DNA of 64,000 nt from the NCBI GenBank assembly GCA_031213475.1, contig JARUPZ010000020.1, positions 8,607,562 through 8,671,561 of the forward strand. The letters are read 5' to 3'. Numbering within the stretch: the stretch's first letter is position 1; every line of letters begins with the position of its first letter. Positions 1-11,100 of this stretch are shown piece by piece. The position numbers were made by a program, and so were the translations under genes. Source of the DNA: Nereocystis luetkeana. Lineage: Eukaryota > Sar > Phaeophyceae > Laminariales > Laminariaceae. The notes under the pieces were generated by a model that was not told the DNA's origin, ran no database searches, and worked only from the letters and a program-made list of their open reading frames with translations.

Positions 1-268
1 CATCCTTGGTAAACTACGCCGGCCGTTTGTCTGAGTGTGCGCAGGTTTTTCGGCTGGATGAGCCAGCTTACTTCCTCGCGGCGGAGGCGGACATTTTTCC
101 CATTACGCCAAACTGCGACACCTTCGCGCTGTTGGGTCGCGATAGCTCGATGCGCTTCAATATGCTGAGTGCCGATTCCGCTCCTTGCCTCCTCGCCCAT
201 CTGATCACCGGAATTGTAGGCGAACTGACGTTATCACAACCACGCCCCCAAAGGTGGCCTTGCCTTTC

Positions 269-871
269 CTACCCGACCGCTGCGATGGCGTTGTTGGCGT
301 CACCTTGACTGGTGATTGACAGCTGCTCACTGTTAACTTGGTCCGCCGTAACCGTCCTCCGGCACTCACAGCCCGTTGTCTCGTCGACATGCTGCCCCAT
401 TTCGACTCGGATTCTATCGAGAACTTCGTCGTTTCCGGGTGACAGGTCCTTCTTCCCATTGGCGCTGCCGACCACGATCCTGGTGATATTTTTCTTGGAG
501 TCCCACCCGCGCCCGGTTGTTGCGCGTTCCCGCTCGCGGTTTTCCAGCGCAATCGTCGCCGTTGGTGTTGCCGACCTCGAGATTTGTGACTTTCTTGGGG
601 TTACCTGCGCTCTGCAGTTGCGCATTCCCCCCTCGCGGGTTGCAGCGTGACCTCCGCACCCTCCGTCCTCGTAGCGGACCAACACAAACGTGTACCAGGC
701 CCCGGCTGTTTCGGACTCACCCCTCGCAGGTGTTGAAACCTCTGCTTCGTTCTCGCCTCCTTCTACTGCAGCGTGCGAGTCCTGACCACCCAAGGTGTTT
801 TCGTTCCTGCGGCGTTCAGGGCCTCCTACCTTCGTGTTTAGGCAATCTCGTATTCGATGTAGCGTACACAC
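269..871 (-). CDS. Hypothetical 200-aa ORF
   Basis: An uninterrupted minus-strand frame of 200 codons, hydrophilic and rich in R, E, G and T. It has a protein-like stretch near the C-terminus (for example GSANGKKDLSPGNDEVLDR). I recognise no domain. The opposite strand is also partly open, so it may be a chance ORF or an exon of a gene running off the left edge. A TA-flanked MITE lies just upstream at 946-1055. The product is unknown, and I cannot support introns or a promoter. Confidence 0.25.
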   Translation of the reverse strand: MCTLHRIRDCLNTKVGGPERRRNENTLGGQDSHAAVEGGENEAEVSTPARGESETAGAWYTFVLVRYEDGGCGGHAATREGGMRNCRAQVTPRKSQISRSATPTATIALENRERERATTGRGWDSKKNITRIVVGSANGKKDLSPGNDEVLDRIRVEMGQHVDETTGCECRRTVTADQVNSEQLSITSQGDANNAIAAVG

Positions 872-945
872 CTAGGATTGGACTCCCTTGTCCATCGAAC
901 AGTCGAGCGACGTTGTTCGTGGTTTTACCGGACAAGTGTTTTATC

Positions 946-1055
946 TATTACGGGGGACCATAGTTAACAGGACCTATTGTACACATAAAAACCTATATGT
1001 TTCACCATTTTTACTAACAATATTTGGTCCTGTTAACTATGGCCCCCCGCAATAG
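946..1055. mobile_element. TTACGGGG MITE (family M1), copy 1
   Basis: A complete palindromic copy of about 110 bp. The left end reads ttacgggggaccatagttaa and the right end carries the inverted ggccccccgcaa, flanked by TA and TAg. It shares the interior motif aaaaacctatatgt of the family. Too short to encode a transposase, hence non-autonomous. Confidence 0.85.
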
Positions 1056-2216
1056 ATCCAAGACGGACTTCGGTTGTTGTATGTTTGACTCCGGTGTGAT
1101 AATTGGGTTTTGGAAACCAGCACGCCCGCACTCGGCTCCATCGTATGCGACCGAATTTTGGCCAAGGAAAATGACGCTACCCCGCGCCTCCCGCGGCACT
1201 CTTGGTCTAGCACTCGCATTTTCTCGTGTTCGAGCCCGGTGTGGTGGCCACCCTGAAAAGTACTGGAAGCGTTCGGATCACCGTGAAACCATGAAAAAAT
1301 ATACCAATCAAAATCAGCAGCCGGAGTCAGCTACCCATCCATCCGTCGCGTGGATCATGTCCCCGATTGTTTTGATGGGCTGGTTTCAAGCGAAACGTCC
1401 CAAAGTTTATCCTGTTGCACTATCTACTCGAATGCCACATATTTAGTATAATACTAAACGCCATGAGCAGCGGCAAAAATTCACGGCGTTCTTGCGCCCC
1501 AAAACGTTGAAACTATGGCAGACATATCTCGGAATGGTATGTTTTATTGGTAAAAATATCCATGCATTTCGATGCTAGAATTTGTACTATCCCAGAAAAG
1601 CTCATGGACGGTTTCGCTGCTACATTCCTCTCCTGAGACAAAATAAAAAACGTCCCCAATTTTTGCGTTATGGTCGACGCTGATGTTGGCTTAACTTTGT
1701 TTTGGTTCCCAGATTTGATATTCATCTTCTCGAAATCGAATTTTTCGGGGTCCCCGCGACAAGGCGCCCCAACCAACCGGCCGATCGAAACAAGCAAAAA
1801 GAAAAACACGATCCGGTGCCCTTAAGTAAGGCACACTTCTGTTAAAGTTGTTGGCGCAGCAGACATTCGAAAAACTGGCTGGGTACGATAAATATGAAGT
1901 ATATAAGATGTAATTACCAAGACCGACCACTTTGCTGAAACCAAGTATTTATGAGGCATGCCGCAAATTCCACTAAACATGGGTACTATTTTCCATACAT
2001 TAAAAACCCACATGTCCACGCCATTTTAGAGTCAGACCCTGACGTGTTGCATACGCGTTGCGTGAGCCTTCGCCGCAACATTTTACTCTTTCTTTTTCGA
2101 TTCACCGGGAAATGCATGGCATCGTAGCAGACCGAAGTGTTCAGAAATGAGCGATATCAGGGGACAAAAAAGAAGAATACACCCCACTTGGTAGCGGCTT
2201 GGCAGGGGCTCATATA
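1056..2216. other. Intergenic, AT-rich, no supported gene
   Basis: Only short overlapping ORFs on both strands with no recognisable domain or splice pattern. It includes a moderately AT-rich segment at 1440-2040. I see no repeat family that recurs elsewhere in the window. Confidence 0.5.
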
Positions 2217-2460
2217 ATACGCATGTAAACTCAGGATAAGACCACCAAAAACGGCGTACAATTTGGACGGGGTGAAAGCTCTGGGCTGTTCACCTTGATC
2301 CAGCCTGCGGGCAAAAACCGCGCGGTTCTTTTCATGGACGACTTGATGTCTTCGTTCCACCAGGTCACCTCGGATAAGGACACGATCCCACTCACGTTTT
2401 ACCCTCTTACATAAGCCTTTACGACGAACATTATAGCTCGTCGTGTCACGATGCCGCAGT
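2217..2460 (-). CDS. Possible coding fragment, basic, unknown
   Basis: Minus-strand frame with a protein-like basic stretch (KRVKREWDRVLIRGDLVERR, followed by a segment ending in LYAVFGGLI). It could be a decayed retroelement or exon fragment. It is surrounded by unlikely sequence in the same frame, so only this core is listed. No family is recognised. Confidence 0.2.
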
Positions 2461-2876
2461 GAATCGTGCGGTTGGTTCGTCCAAGTAACCCCCCGAGTAG
2501 ACCAAAACATTCCGTTTTTCGAAAGGTTGCCAGAGCTCGCCCCTCTACAAGGCTCGGATAGGAGCGCAACAGAAACTGCTTCTTTAGCTTGCCCTGCGGG
2601 GCGCCCGCTGGCGCGTACGGCCAGACCCAAAACACAAAAGAAATACTTCGACCGTTTAACACATTTTGTTTGGGCTTCCACATTAATTTACGTAGCGCAT
2701 ATCACAGCTGTTTGTTTAGGAGTCACACCGCTGCCACGGGTTCCTTGACGTGCGCATTATCAACCGCATCAAGCAATAGCCACAGACAGCGGCAAGCTAA
2801 ATTTATGTGTGATGTACACAAATAATTCCGCGCGCGTGGGGGCGACGAGAGCGGACGAACCACTAGCTTCAAACTA

Positions 2877-3176
2877 TGGTTGGTCATCTCGAAGGTCGTC
2901 TCCATCCGCAACGCTACTATTTCTTCCCCGTCCTTCGACAACGACAGCGACCTGCTGGAAACAGTGGGAGCGGCCATATCGGGCAGAGACGGGATGCGCG
3001 CGCCTTTCAAGCTGCCGTAGCTGTCTGGAGTTCCAACGTCTCCTGCGGCTGCGCCTCTGCCCCACGATCCACCGCTGGCGCAGCGTACGCATAGCCTCGC
3101 TGGCGGCCTCTATGTCCGACTTGAAGAGACCCACCTGCTGCTTGTACATTCCCAGCTCCGCCCTCATGGACCTCAT
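2877..3176 (-). CDS. Remnant gene, coiled-coil exon
   Basis: Begins ATGAGG directly after an AG. The first 38 codons (RSMRAELGMYKQQVGLFK and onward to SEAMRTLRQRW) have the heptad-like charge pattern of a coiled coil. After about position 3050 that frame turns into an arginine-rich run. The +1 frame then becomes Ser/Leu-rich and protein-like (ARIPSLPDMAAPTVSSRSL). This is consistent with a one-base indel or a missed splice. Confidence 0.45.
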
Positions 3177-3219
3177 CTGTTTTATCCGTTTTTTGTCATT
3201 GATTGACCAATGGGATTAA

Positions 3220-4097
3220 GCTGCGCCATTGGCCAATGTTTATTGACCGATGGAACTAATTACCTTCATTGACCAAAGGTTGGCGAATGGGGTGACGCAG
3301 CACCAACCGACAGCGAGGACAAGCGGGGGTCGGGATTGCGTTTTAGATGGAAATGGGTGAGCGCCTCGCGAGTTTCTTCGAGTAGTCGATATATTTTATT
3401 TAGATAGTGATGAAACTGTCGGCCTGTGGTGCCCCATTATGTGTCTGAATCGGAACGGGAGGAAACAACGTCAAGGAACGATTGCAGTTTTGCCCAAGCC
3501 AGCTTGTCATCTCTCACGGATCCATGTTCGCCTAAAGCAAGCCTATTACCCCCACAATCGTAGTAGGAGGTAGGCTGGACGTGAGGCTAGCACCGAATAT
3601 CTTCGCCTGCTCAGAATGTATCCACTGAAAAAAACATCCCAGCCTATTTCCCAGCAGTTTATCTCAAGGTGCAGCTGCAAAAGGGATCTTCAAGTTTAAT
3701 ATTTTTTAAACCGAACGCTACGGTCCCACTCTGTGGATGTTTCATCTTCACTTGAGAAACGTGCCGAATAAGATGGGTGTACATCCCGTATGGAGACCAA
3801 CGTTGGCCCACTAAGTTCCCAAGATATGAAAATCCAATTAAAAAAAGGGGCCTCTCGCAACCATCTCACCCCTGACGCTGGGTCTTATGCAATTTTTTTT
3901 TAGTGATTGAAAAAGGCAGGAAGTCGGATTTCCCACCGGCAAAAAGCCACACCAGATCGATGCGCCATGTGCCGTCTTATCGTGATTTTGGTTTTATTTC
4001 ATGGGAGAACTAAAACAGCAGAACAGTACCGACATTTTGAATTCCGCGTGGACCACGACACGAGCGAGAGCCGTTCACGCTGGGTTGGACGATCAAC
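3220..4097. other. Intron or intergenic, nothing recognised
   Basis: Between the coiled-coil block and the middle exon of the remnant gene. It contains a short degenerate direct repeat around 3195-3275 (ttgaccaatgg / ttgaccgatgg / ttgaccaaagg). No ORF of note. Confidence 0.4.
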
Positions 4098-4409
4098 CTT
4101 CACCACCAGCTCCTCGAAGGAAGCAGCGGAATGTGGAACCCCCTGGGGAGCTGCGTAAGGGGTTTGTGCTAGTCGCTGGACCAGCAAGGAGCTCTCGCCC
4201 TCGCGGAGCATGAGCTGCTTGCGGCGGTCGTGGTCAGAAAAAGCCGTTAGATTGTTTTGATACTGCTGCTGTAGTCTCGTCCTATTCGTTTCCACAAAGT
4301 TGTTTGCCTAGAGCAGCTGCAGTTGGGCGGCCGCAAGGGACACGATGGTGGCCAAGATACTGATGCCCTCCCTCTCCGTGGTGGGCGATGCACAAGTATT
4401 GGAGCCCAG
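4098..4409 (-). CDS. Remnant gene, middle exon with in-frame TAG
   Basis: The acceptor gtacacag opens a phase-0 frame whose first 33 codons include EREGISILATIVSLAAAQLQ, which looks like a hydrophobic helix. A TAG follows at 4310-4308. Directly after it, the same frame continues with NNFVETNRTRLQQQYQNNLT and a further 50 residues before a possible AAG|GTTGAT donor. Alternatively ctgctctag is itself an acceptor and the first 33 codons are intronic. Confidence 0.4.
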
Positions 4410-5385
4410 CTGTGTACAAGCGTAGCAAAGCATGTAGCCTCGTGACCCGTCATGAACCCAGTCTATAACCTAAACAAACTTGTATAATGCCACCGAGGTC
4501 TTGTGCAAAAGCAATTTTTATCACTTTCAGAGTTGATCAGAAAAGGCTGCCAAAAAAAAGCGTGTCCTCGAATTTCAGGAGTGATTAAATCTCAGAGGAA
4601 CATTTTTTCCACCAAACAGGCTCCATATGACGTGATTTTGATAAAATCTGATCAGATATGGGACCAGATACCCCGAAGCCTCCGTAAGCAGTCATAAAAT
4701 CACATTTAAAAAAATGCATAAGATCCGGCCTGAGATAGTGGCGAGGACAATATCCCAATATCTTTAGTTGCCGCGTTTTTTCGTTCCGCCAATATGTACG
4801 ACAATATATGCCCTGGTGCTATAATATACGAGAACGATACGCATAGCCTTGTACACGCAAAACACCAAGTACACTGCCGGTTTATGTTGATTGTACGTAC
4901 GACGCACACTTAGTGCTATATATAATATTGATGCGTATAAGAAATGAAATATATACAACTATGTACCAAAATATAACAACCTTTATATTGAATATTATCA
5001 GAGAAAACAACATTATATTTCGGGACAGAGTTGTACCTGGTACGGCTACTGTTTATTTTTCTCCATAGGCACTGCTGTTGCACAGTCTCTACTCTTCGGG
5101 TGGCAAACTAAATATCAGGAAGATCAAAGCGCCACAAAGTGGTGCCGTAACGCGTGATCTTATATATTACGATGAAGTTATCACATTACTCAATTTCCTT
5201 GGCACCTAGCCGGTGGTCACACGACAAGATAAGCAGAAAAGGCGATCCGCCGGAAGAAAACAGAGGTTCGAAAAAAAAATAAAAGGTACACCGCAGTAAG
5301 GTACTAACGACCTGTGGCATATATATGCAATCCTTCATCACTTGCAACCTAATAATATGATGACACCAGATTGAATAACGAGTAC

Positions 5386-5561
5386 CTTGTATTTAAGGTT
5401 GTTTTGGTATAGCGCGAGCTGCTCTGATACCTCCGGTCCTGGCTGACGCCCCAGAATTTTCTTCGACTTCACATACAGCTTCTCCTGCGCGTACACCATC
5501 CAATGCATACACGGGTAGCAGCACACCAACAGAACCGTGCATGCCTCGTTAGTCAATTTTG
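5386..5561 (-). CDS. Remnant gene, upstream exon
   Basis: A 58-codon frame bounded by a pyrimidine-rich acceptor (tacttccag) at the high-coordinate end and an AAG|GTACTC donor. It contains a cysteine-rich hydrophobic run (TVLLVCCYPCMHWMVYAQEK) followed by a charged stretch, suggesting a membrane segment or buried helix. It begins in phase 1 (two bases finish a codon), so there is at least one earlier exon, which I could not find. It ends in phase 0, matching the next block. Confidence 0.45.
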
Positions 5562-6928
5562 CTGGAAGTACCGGAAAAGAGAGGGGCGTCTAGTGCTCTC
5601 ACACAGAAGAGTCACAAAACCTACTGGTTGAAAGTTGCAAGTGCTGCGTGCACTGTTTCCTTTTGAGGGCCACGGTGGGGGCTATTCCAACAGTCAGAAC
5701 ACCCTAGCAGGGCGACTTGGATAGGGAAACCACAGTTAGGTGCAGCTACATCTAGCCGCAGATGCGTGCATCATCGTTTGCGGATTTGGTGGAGGCTGAA
5801 ATCATCCAACCTACACCGCTCTCTTCTTCCCCACCCTCATCACTTGTCTTCACTGCTCCACCCGAACTACGTACAAGCGGCGCCCTCCACCCCATCGTGG
5901 ATCAAGAAATAAGTGTGGTGGATATACTACAAACCTATAATTCGAAGTATACGAAATCGCTGTGAAGTAAATCGAACTACCTTAGACTCGCTCTCTGTAT
6001 GCACAGTAGCTTCGTCGACACGAAGCATTATGATTTTGCCGAAAGGGAAGGTGGAAGTACGATCGAGCATTTGTGTACAGTCTATACGGATCCGTGGCCA
6101 GTTGAAGGGTTGTCGGTCGGTGCTATATCGTGACGTAATTGCTGGTTGAAGCGTCGATGCCGCTGGTTGACGATGTCGCGATAGCATGATGATACCACTT
6201 GCCGGCGGCCGGCCCCGACTCGCGCCCGCCCAGCCGACAAGCCCCGTGTGTGAGTTAAGGATGGCCTCACGCCATGGGTTCTTGCTGGAACAGAATCGCC
6301 AGGAAGCGGAGCGTGTGAGCCAACCTCGAAGAAGTAAGCGTCACCGGGACCCGCGCGCAGATGAATTCCCTATGCGCGCTATGCTATGTTTGTGTATTGC
6401 ATAGGAGTACGTAACGTGGCTTGACAGTTAAAACCACAGACGAAAAAAAGAAAAAGCGAGCAGAACCCTGCAAAACTCAGGAAGAATTTCAAATTTGAAA
6501 GTTTGTTTGTTTTTGGATTATTTTTTTTTCTTCCAGCGGATTGATAAAACGAAAAAGAAAAGTTTGAGAGTTCGCCTGTCACATACACCAGAGTATCACC
6601 ATTGCCAAGTTGAACTTTGAAACTCAAACTATTAAAAATCTATATCACACCTTGGACCTGTAGCTTTGCCTCTGCTCCACTGCGCCGTTACGTGTAGGTT
6701 GCGGCTACGTACCAGACAAGGTGTGTGTACCAAGGGCTACGATTCATGCTACCATTAACCACCGCATGCATCTGATTGACCAAGCTTCTTACGTACGTAC
6801 AAAACTCAAGTTCTCTCATTATTCCAAGACTACTCTGCGTTTGAGGCTATATGCGACGGCATCATGTCGAAAACGCCGTTGTTACTCCGTGGATTCGTAC
6901 CTCAGACTGCTGTGTGAAGTAGCCTCAG
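5562..6928. other. Intergenic region, no supported gene
   Basis: Several short ORFs on both strands, none with splice sites or a recognisable motif. The plus frame around 6261-6390 is charged and open but short. Nothing here recurs in the rest of the window. Confidence 0.35.
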
Positions 6929-7124
6929 ACAAGCAACAAAAATACCTGGTAAACGTACTGCATCGTCCTCACCGAAAGCAGCGATCGACAGCTCGATCGA
7001 CGAGATCATTGACTTGGTCCTGCCGCATTGGCAGTCCCGCAATCCCTCACGGACGGCACCGCCCGGAACCAGCAGCTGTGGCGAGCCCACGATGTACGCC
7101 GAGCACCTTACGGAGGAACTACAG
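6929..7124 (+). CDS. Possible exon of unknown plus-strand gene
   Basis: A frame without an ATG start that reads like protein: KAAIDSSIDEIIDLVLPHWQ, then a Pro/Ser linker, then MYAEHLTEELQ. It is bounded by a possible acceptor (agcctcag) and a consensus-like donor CAG|GTGCCA. If unspliced it would run to a TGA near 7193. It lies 470 bp upstream of RecQ exon 1 on the same strand, so it could be a 5' exon of that gene or the end of another one. A TACCTGGTA motif sits inside it at 6943-6951, which argues for caution at its 5' end. Confidence 0.4.
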
Positions 7125-7227
7125 GTGCCAATCGCCAAGATATACGAGCGCCGCCCCTCGGTGGCTGTTTTTCCTTGCGATACCTCATCATGAGTCGCTT
7201 GTCTCTGCTTCCTTGTCACAGAAGCAG

Positions 7228-7233
7228 ACAACA

Positions 7234-7264
<31 letters not shown>
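7228..7264. repeat. (CTG)n microsatellite
   Basis: Near-perfect CTG/TTG triplets. Out of frame with any supported exon. Confidence 0.9.
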
Positions 7265-7267
<3 letters not shown>

Positions 7268-7593
7268 GAGGGACGGAGCGCAACATGAGCGCTCACGGCA
7301 GTAGTGTTTATGATGTCTGGGGGCCCATTCCTTCGCTAGATCGCGATATGCCCCGCTTTATGTGATGATGTAGGCCCTCCACCAGCACTATAGTGCGGCA
7401 ATGCACACCAACGTAGGTTCGGCGAACATATTGTGGTCTATGGTCATGTGGTCGAAACACCCTCGTTCCAAGTAGGATAGATATTGTAAAGATATGTACA
7501 TTTTATAAAGATATGTAGGCGGTGTTAAACAGTGTTTTTCCCCAATCCACTCCCTGAGGTCGGAGGCATGATGCTCCACCGCGCACCACGTCG

Positions 7594-8103
7594 ATGCTTA
7601 CGCGAAGCTGGGGAGCGAGGCCGAGGAACGAGATGGTCCAGAGCCGGTTGCGCGCAGTGCTGACGACGCTGATACCCATTATCAATCGCACGAGAGGAAG
7701 CCTGGCCGCGTTTACAAACGAAAACATCCCCCACCACCGTAGTAATCCCGCCGCATTTTTGACAGCAGTGCGGCGCTTCTCGTTGATGGAATCATCCTCC
7801 TCCTCGTCTTCAAGGAGACAGCATGGCAGCAGCAGTGGCAAAGCCGAAGCAAGTGAGAGAAGCAGTGTCCCCCAACGGCGATCGCTAAAAAGACCCCTAG
7901 GCTATGATAGTAGTGTACCGGAGAGGGGGTCTGCCGCTGGATGCCGGACGTTCTCCACCCAAAAGCGGCCTGCGACGCAGCTTGGAACTGGGGCTACTAC
8001 GGCTGCTGCTACCGCAGGAGATCGCGGAGCAGGGCTTACTATGGACGATGCGCGAAAGGCCCTGAGGTCGCTGTTTGGGCACGACGACTTTCGGGACGGG
8101 CAG
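7594..8103 (+). CDS. RecQ exon 1 (N-terminal extension, motif 0)
   Basis: Open from ATG 7594, with in-frame ATGs at 7633 and 7786. The N-terminal part is Ser/Arg/Ala-rich and low in complexity, including a seven-serine run. The last 21 residues ([20 protein letters not shown], then Q) carry the RecQ motif 0 that contacts the adenine base, with the conserved Gln at the exon end. It ends in CAG|GTGCGA in phase 0. Because the N-terminus is not conserved, the choice between 7594 and 7786 cannot be made from sequence alone. Confidence 0.85.
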
Positions 8104-11100
8104 GTGCGACGCCGGGCGGCAATTGCAAATTGATTTGTTGATGCCATATGCTCTTCACAATATTAATAGCAGCAGTACAAGGCGCTTCGCTCCGCGGGCG
8201 GCCTACGCCGCCCGCTACGCTCGTTCAGGATGGAAAAATACACCAAATTACTATGCAAAGCGGACAGAGGTCCATGATCGACCGTAGTTGCAAACTGGCG
8301 ACTTGATATTGCCAAGAGTCCCGCCGCCATGCTTCAGGAGAAAACAGCTGACGCCATATACGATACGCTTAGCGTCGCGGGCGGTTGACGGACGGACGTG
8401 GCCCTCTACGCTCGCTGATATGCCGTACGTACGTACATACCCGAGGTAGGGTAATCCTTGTCCACTTTTGACATGCTTGCTGTATGTACAGCTGTACAAA
8501 ACACAGCATTTTCCTCTTTTGACATGGAAAGGGAAAGCACAGCACGGCACAGCAGCACCGCGAAAACAATGAACATGAAACCGAAAATATTGAATTCCTG
8601 TCCCCTCATGAAATAATTTTCTGTCTGATTGGAACACCTTGCATCGGTCAAAAAAAAAAAAAACGTACAGCAGAGCTTCTCTCTCAGCCTCGCACGCCGC
8701 CCGCCCCTCGCGCGACCACCTCGCCACCGATTCGGTCCGGGTAGAGTTTTCCTTACTCTCTGCCACAGCAGCCCCGTCGGCCGCCTCGCGTGAAGCCCGG
8801 TGCTCAACGAGGCCGTCGCTGGCCAGGTCGACAATGTTGGTACTCAGACTTCGCAGCTCCCTCTTTCAATTTGAACGTGGTCTCAAACATAAGCACCGCT
8901 AGAATGCTATCTTGCAACATCGAACGACCCTTGTATCTCGTACGTAATATCCAAAAGCACGAATGGAGGCCAGACAGAGCCCGTTCATGCATCCCGCGTG
9001 TCTCGAGGCACACGCGACGCCTAGGCACGAAAGCGGCGACCGCGCTCCTTGCAACCCTCCCTCTACCCTCCAGCACTCGCTGACACCCGCGACGGCGCCG
9101 GGCTCTCCCGCGGTGCCGAGATCGGAGTACACGCACGCACACGAAACGACAGAAGAAAAAAGGAAGAAAGGACCGAGAGTGCCAAGAGAAATCGAGAAAA
9201 CAAAGAACCGCTGGAAAGGTCTATCTCGTACATACTCTATCAAAAATCACAATTGGAGGCCAGGCAGAGCCCGCTCGTGCATCCCTCGTGTCTCGAGGCA
9301 CATGTGACGCCTAGGCACGAAAGCGGCGACTGCGCTCCTTGCAACTCCCCCTCTACCCGCCAGCACCCGCTGATACCCGCGACAGCACCGGGCTCTCTCG
9401 CGGTGCCGTGCTCGGAGTACAGGCACGCACACAAAACGAACGAAGAAGAAAAGGAAAAAGGACCGAGAAAACAAAGAACCGCTGGAAAGGTCCGGCAAGT
9501 AATAAAAGGAGGCAGTTTCGAAGTGGGAGCTCTGAGAGGCCAGGGATGTACCAACCGAGCACGCTCAGGGATTGAGATCTAAGTAAGTGGTTATTACAAG
9601 GCGCTTCGCTCCGTGGGCGGCCTACGCCGCCCGCTACGCTCGCTCTGGAAGGAAAAAAGTACATCAAATTATGCGAAGTGACAGAGGTCCACGATTGAGT
9701 TTAGGTCGTAATTGCAAACCGGCGACTTGATAATGCCAAGAGTCCCGCCGCCATGCTTCAGGAACAAACAGCTCCGACGCCAGCTCGAATGCCACATATG
9801 CGCTTCGCGTCGCGGATGTCGTACGTACGTACATACCCCAGGTAGGATACTGCTGTCTGTACTTATTTTCTTCTTTCGATATACTCTTATGTCTGTACTC
9901 TTATGTAGGAAGAGGGCGAAAGCACAGCACGGCACAGCAGCAAAAAAAATGAAAATGAAACCGAAAACTCGGAAAGGAAAAAAATCCCCGTCCCCTCTCG
10001 TGTAATAATTTTCTGCCTGATGGGAACACCTTGCACCCGGTCGAAAAGAAGAAAATAAAAAAATCGCACAGAAGAGCTTCTCTCTCAGCCTCGAACGCCG
10101 TCTGCCCCTCTCGCGACCACCTCGCTACCGATTCGGTCCGGGTAAAGCTTACATCACTCTCTGCCACAATCAGCCCCGTCGCCCGCCTCGCGTGAAGCCC
10201 GGTGCTCACCGTGGCCGTCGTTCGCCAGCTCGATAACGTTGGTGTTCAAACTGCACACCTCCTTCTTTCAACTTCAGCGTGGTCGCAAAAATAAGCACCG
10301 CTTGAATAGTATCTTGCCCTCCTGAACGACCTTTATAAACTCGTACATACTCTATCAACAATCATAAATCGAAGCCAGACAAAGCCCGTTTATTCATCCC
10401 TCGTGTCTCGAGGCACACCCGACGCCTAGGCACGCAAGCGGCGACCGCGCTCCTTGCAACCTCCCCTCTACCCGCCAGCACCCGCTGACACCCGCGACGG
10501 CGCCGGGCTCTCCCGCCGTGCCGTGCTCGGAGTACACGCACGCACACGAAACGAAAGACGAAAAAAGAAAGAAAGGACGTGCCAAGAGAAATGGAGAAAA
10601 CCAAGAACTGCTGGAAAGGCCCGGCAAGTAGTAATGAAATGCTGCCTGATTGGAGCACCTTGCACCCGGTCGAAAAGAAGAAAAGAAAAAAATCGCACAG
10701 AAGAGCTTCTCTCTCAGCCTCGTACGCCGCCCGCCCCTCTCGCGACCACCTCGCTACCGATTCGGTCCGGGTAAAGCTTACATCACTCTCTGCCACAATC
10801 AGCCCCGTCGCCCGGCCCGCGTGAAGCCCGGTGCTCACCGTGGCCGTCGTTCGCCAGCTCGATAACGTTGGTGTTCAAACTGCACACCTCCTTCTTTCAA
10901 CTTCAGCGTGGTCGCAAAAATAAGCACCGCTTGAATATTATCTTGCCCTCCTGAACGACCTTTTTAAAACTCGTACATACTCTATCAACAATCATAAATC
11001 CGAGCCAGGCAAAGCCCGTTCATGCATCCCTGGTGTCTCGAGGCACACGCGACGCCTAGGCACGCAAGCGGCGACCGCGCTCCTTGCAACCCCCCCTCTA

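Larger units (their letters stand above)
2877..5561 (-). pseudogene. Multi-exon gene or gene remnant with coiled-coil segment
   Basis: Three minus-strand blocks look coding and can be joined in phase: 5561-5386, 4409-4098 and 3176-2877. The middle block contains an in-frame TAG at 4310-4308 with the same reading frame continuing convincingly on both sides. The last block switches from a coiled-coil frame to a second protein-like frame part-way through. Either these are sequence errors in a real gene or the gene is decaying. The function is not recognised. The coiled-coil text (RAELGMYKQQVGLFKSDIE) resembles the long coiled-coil proteins of cilia and flagella, but that is only a stylistic similarity. 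Confidence 0.45.
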
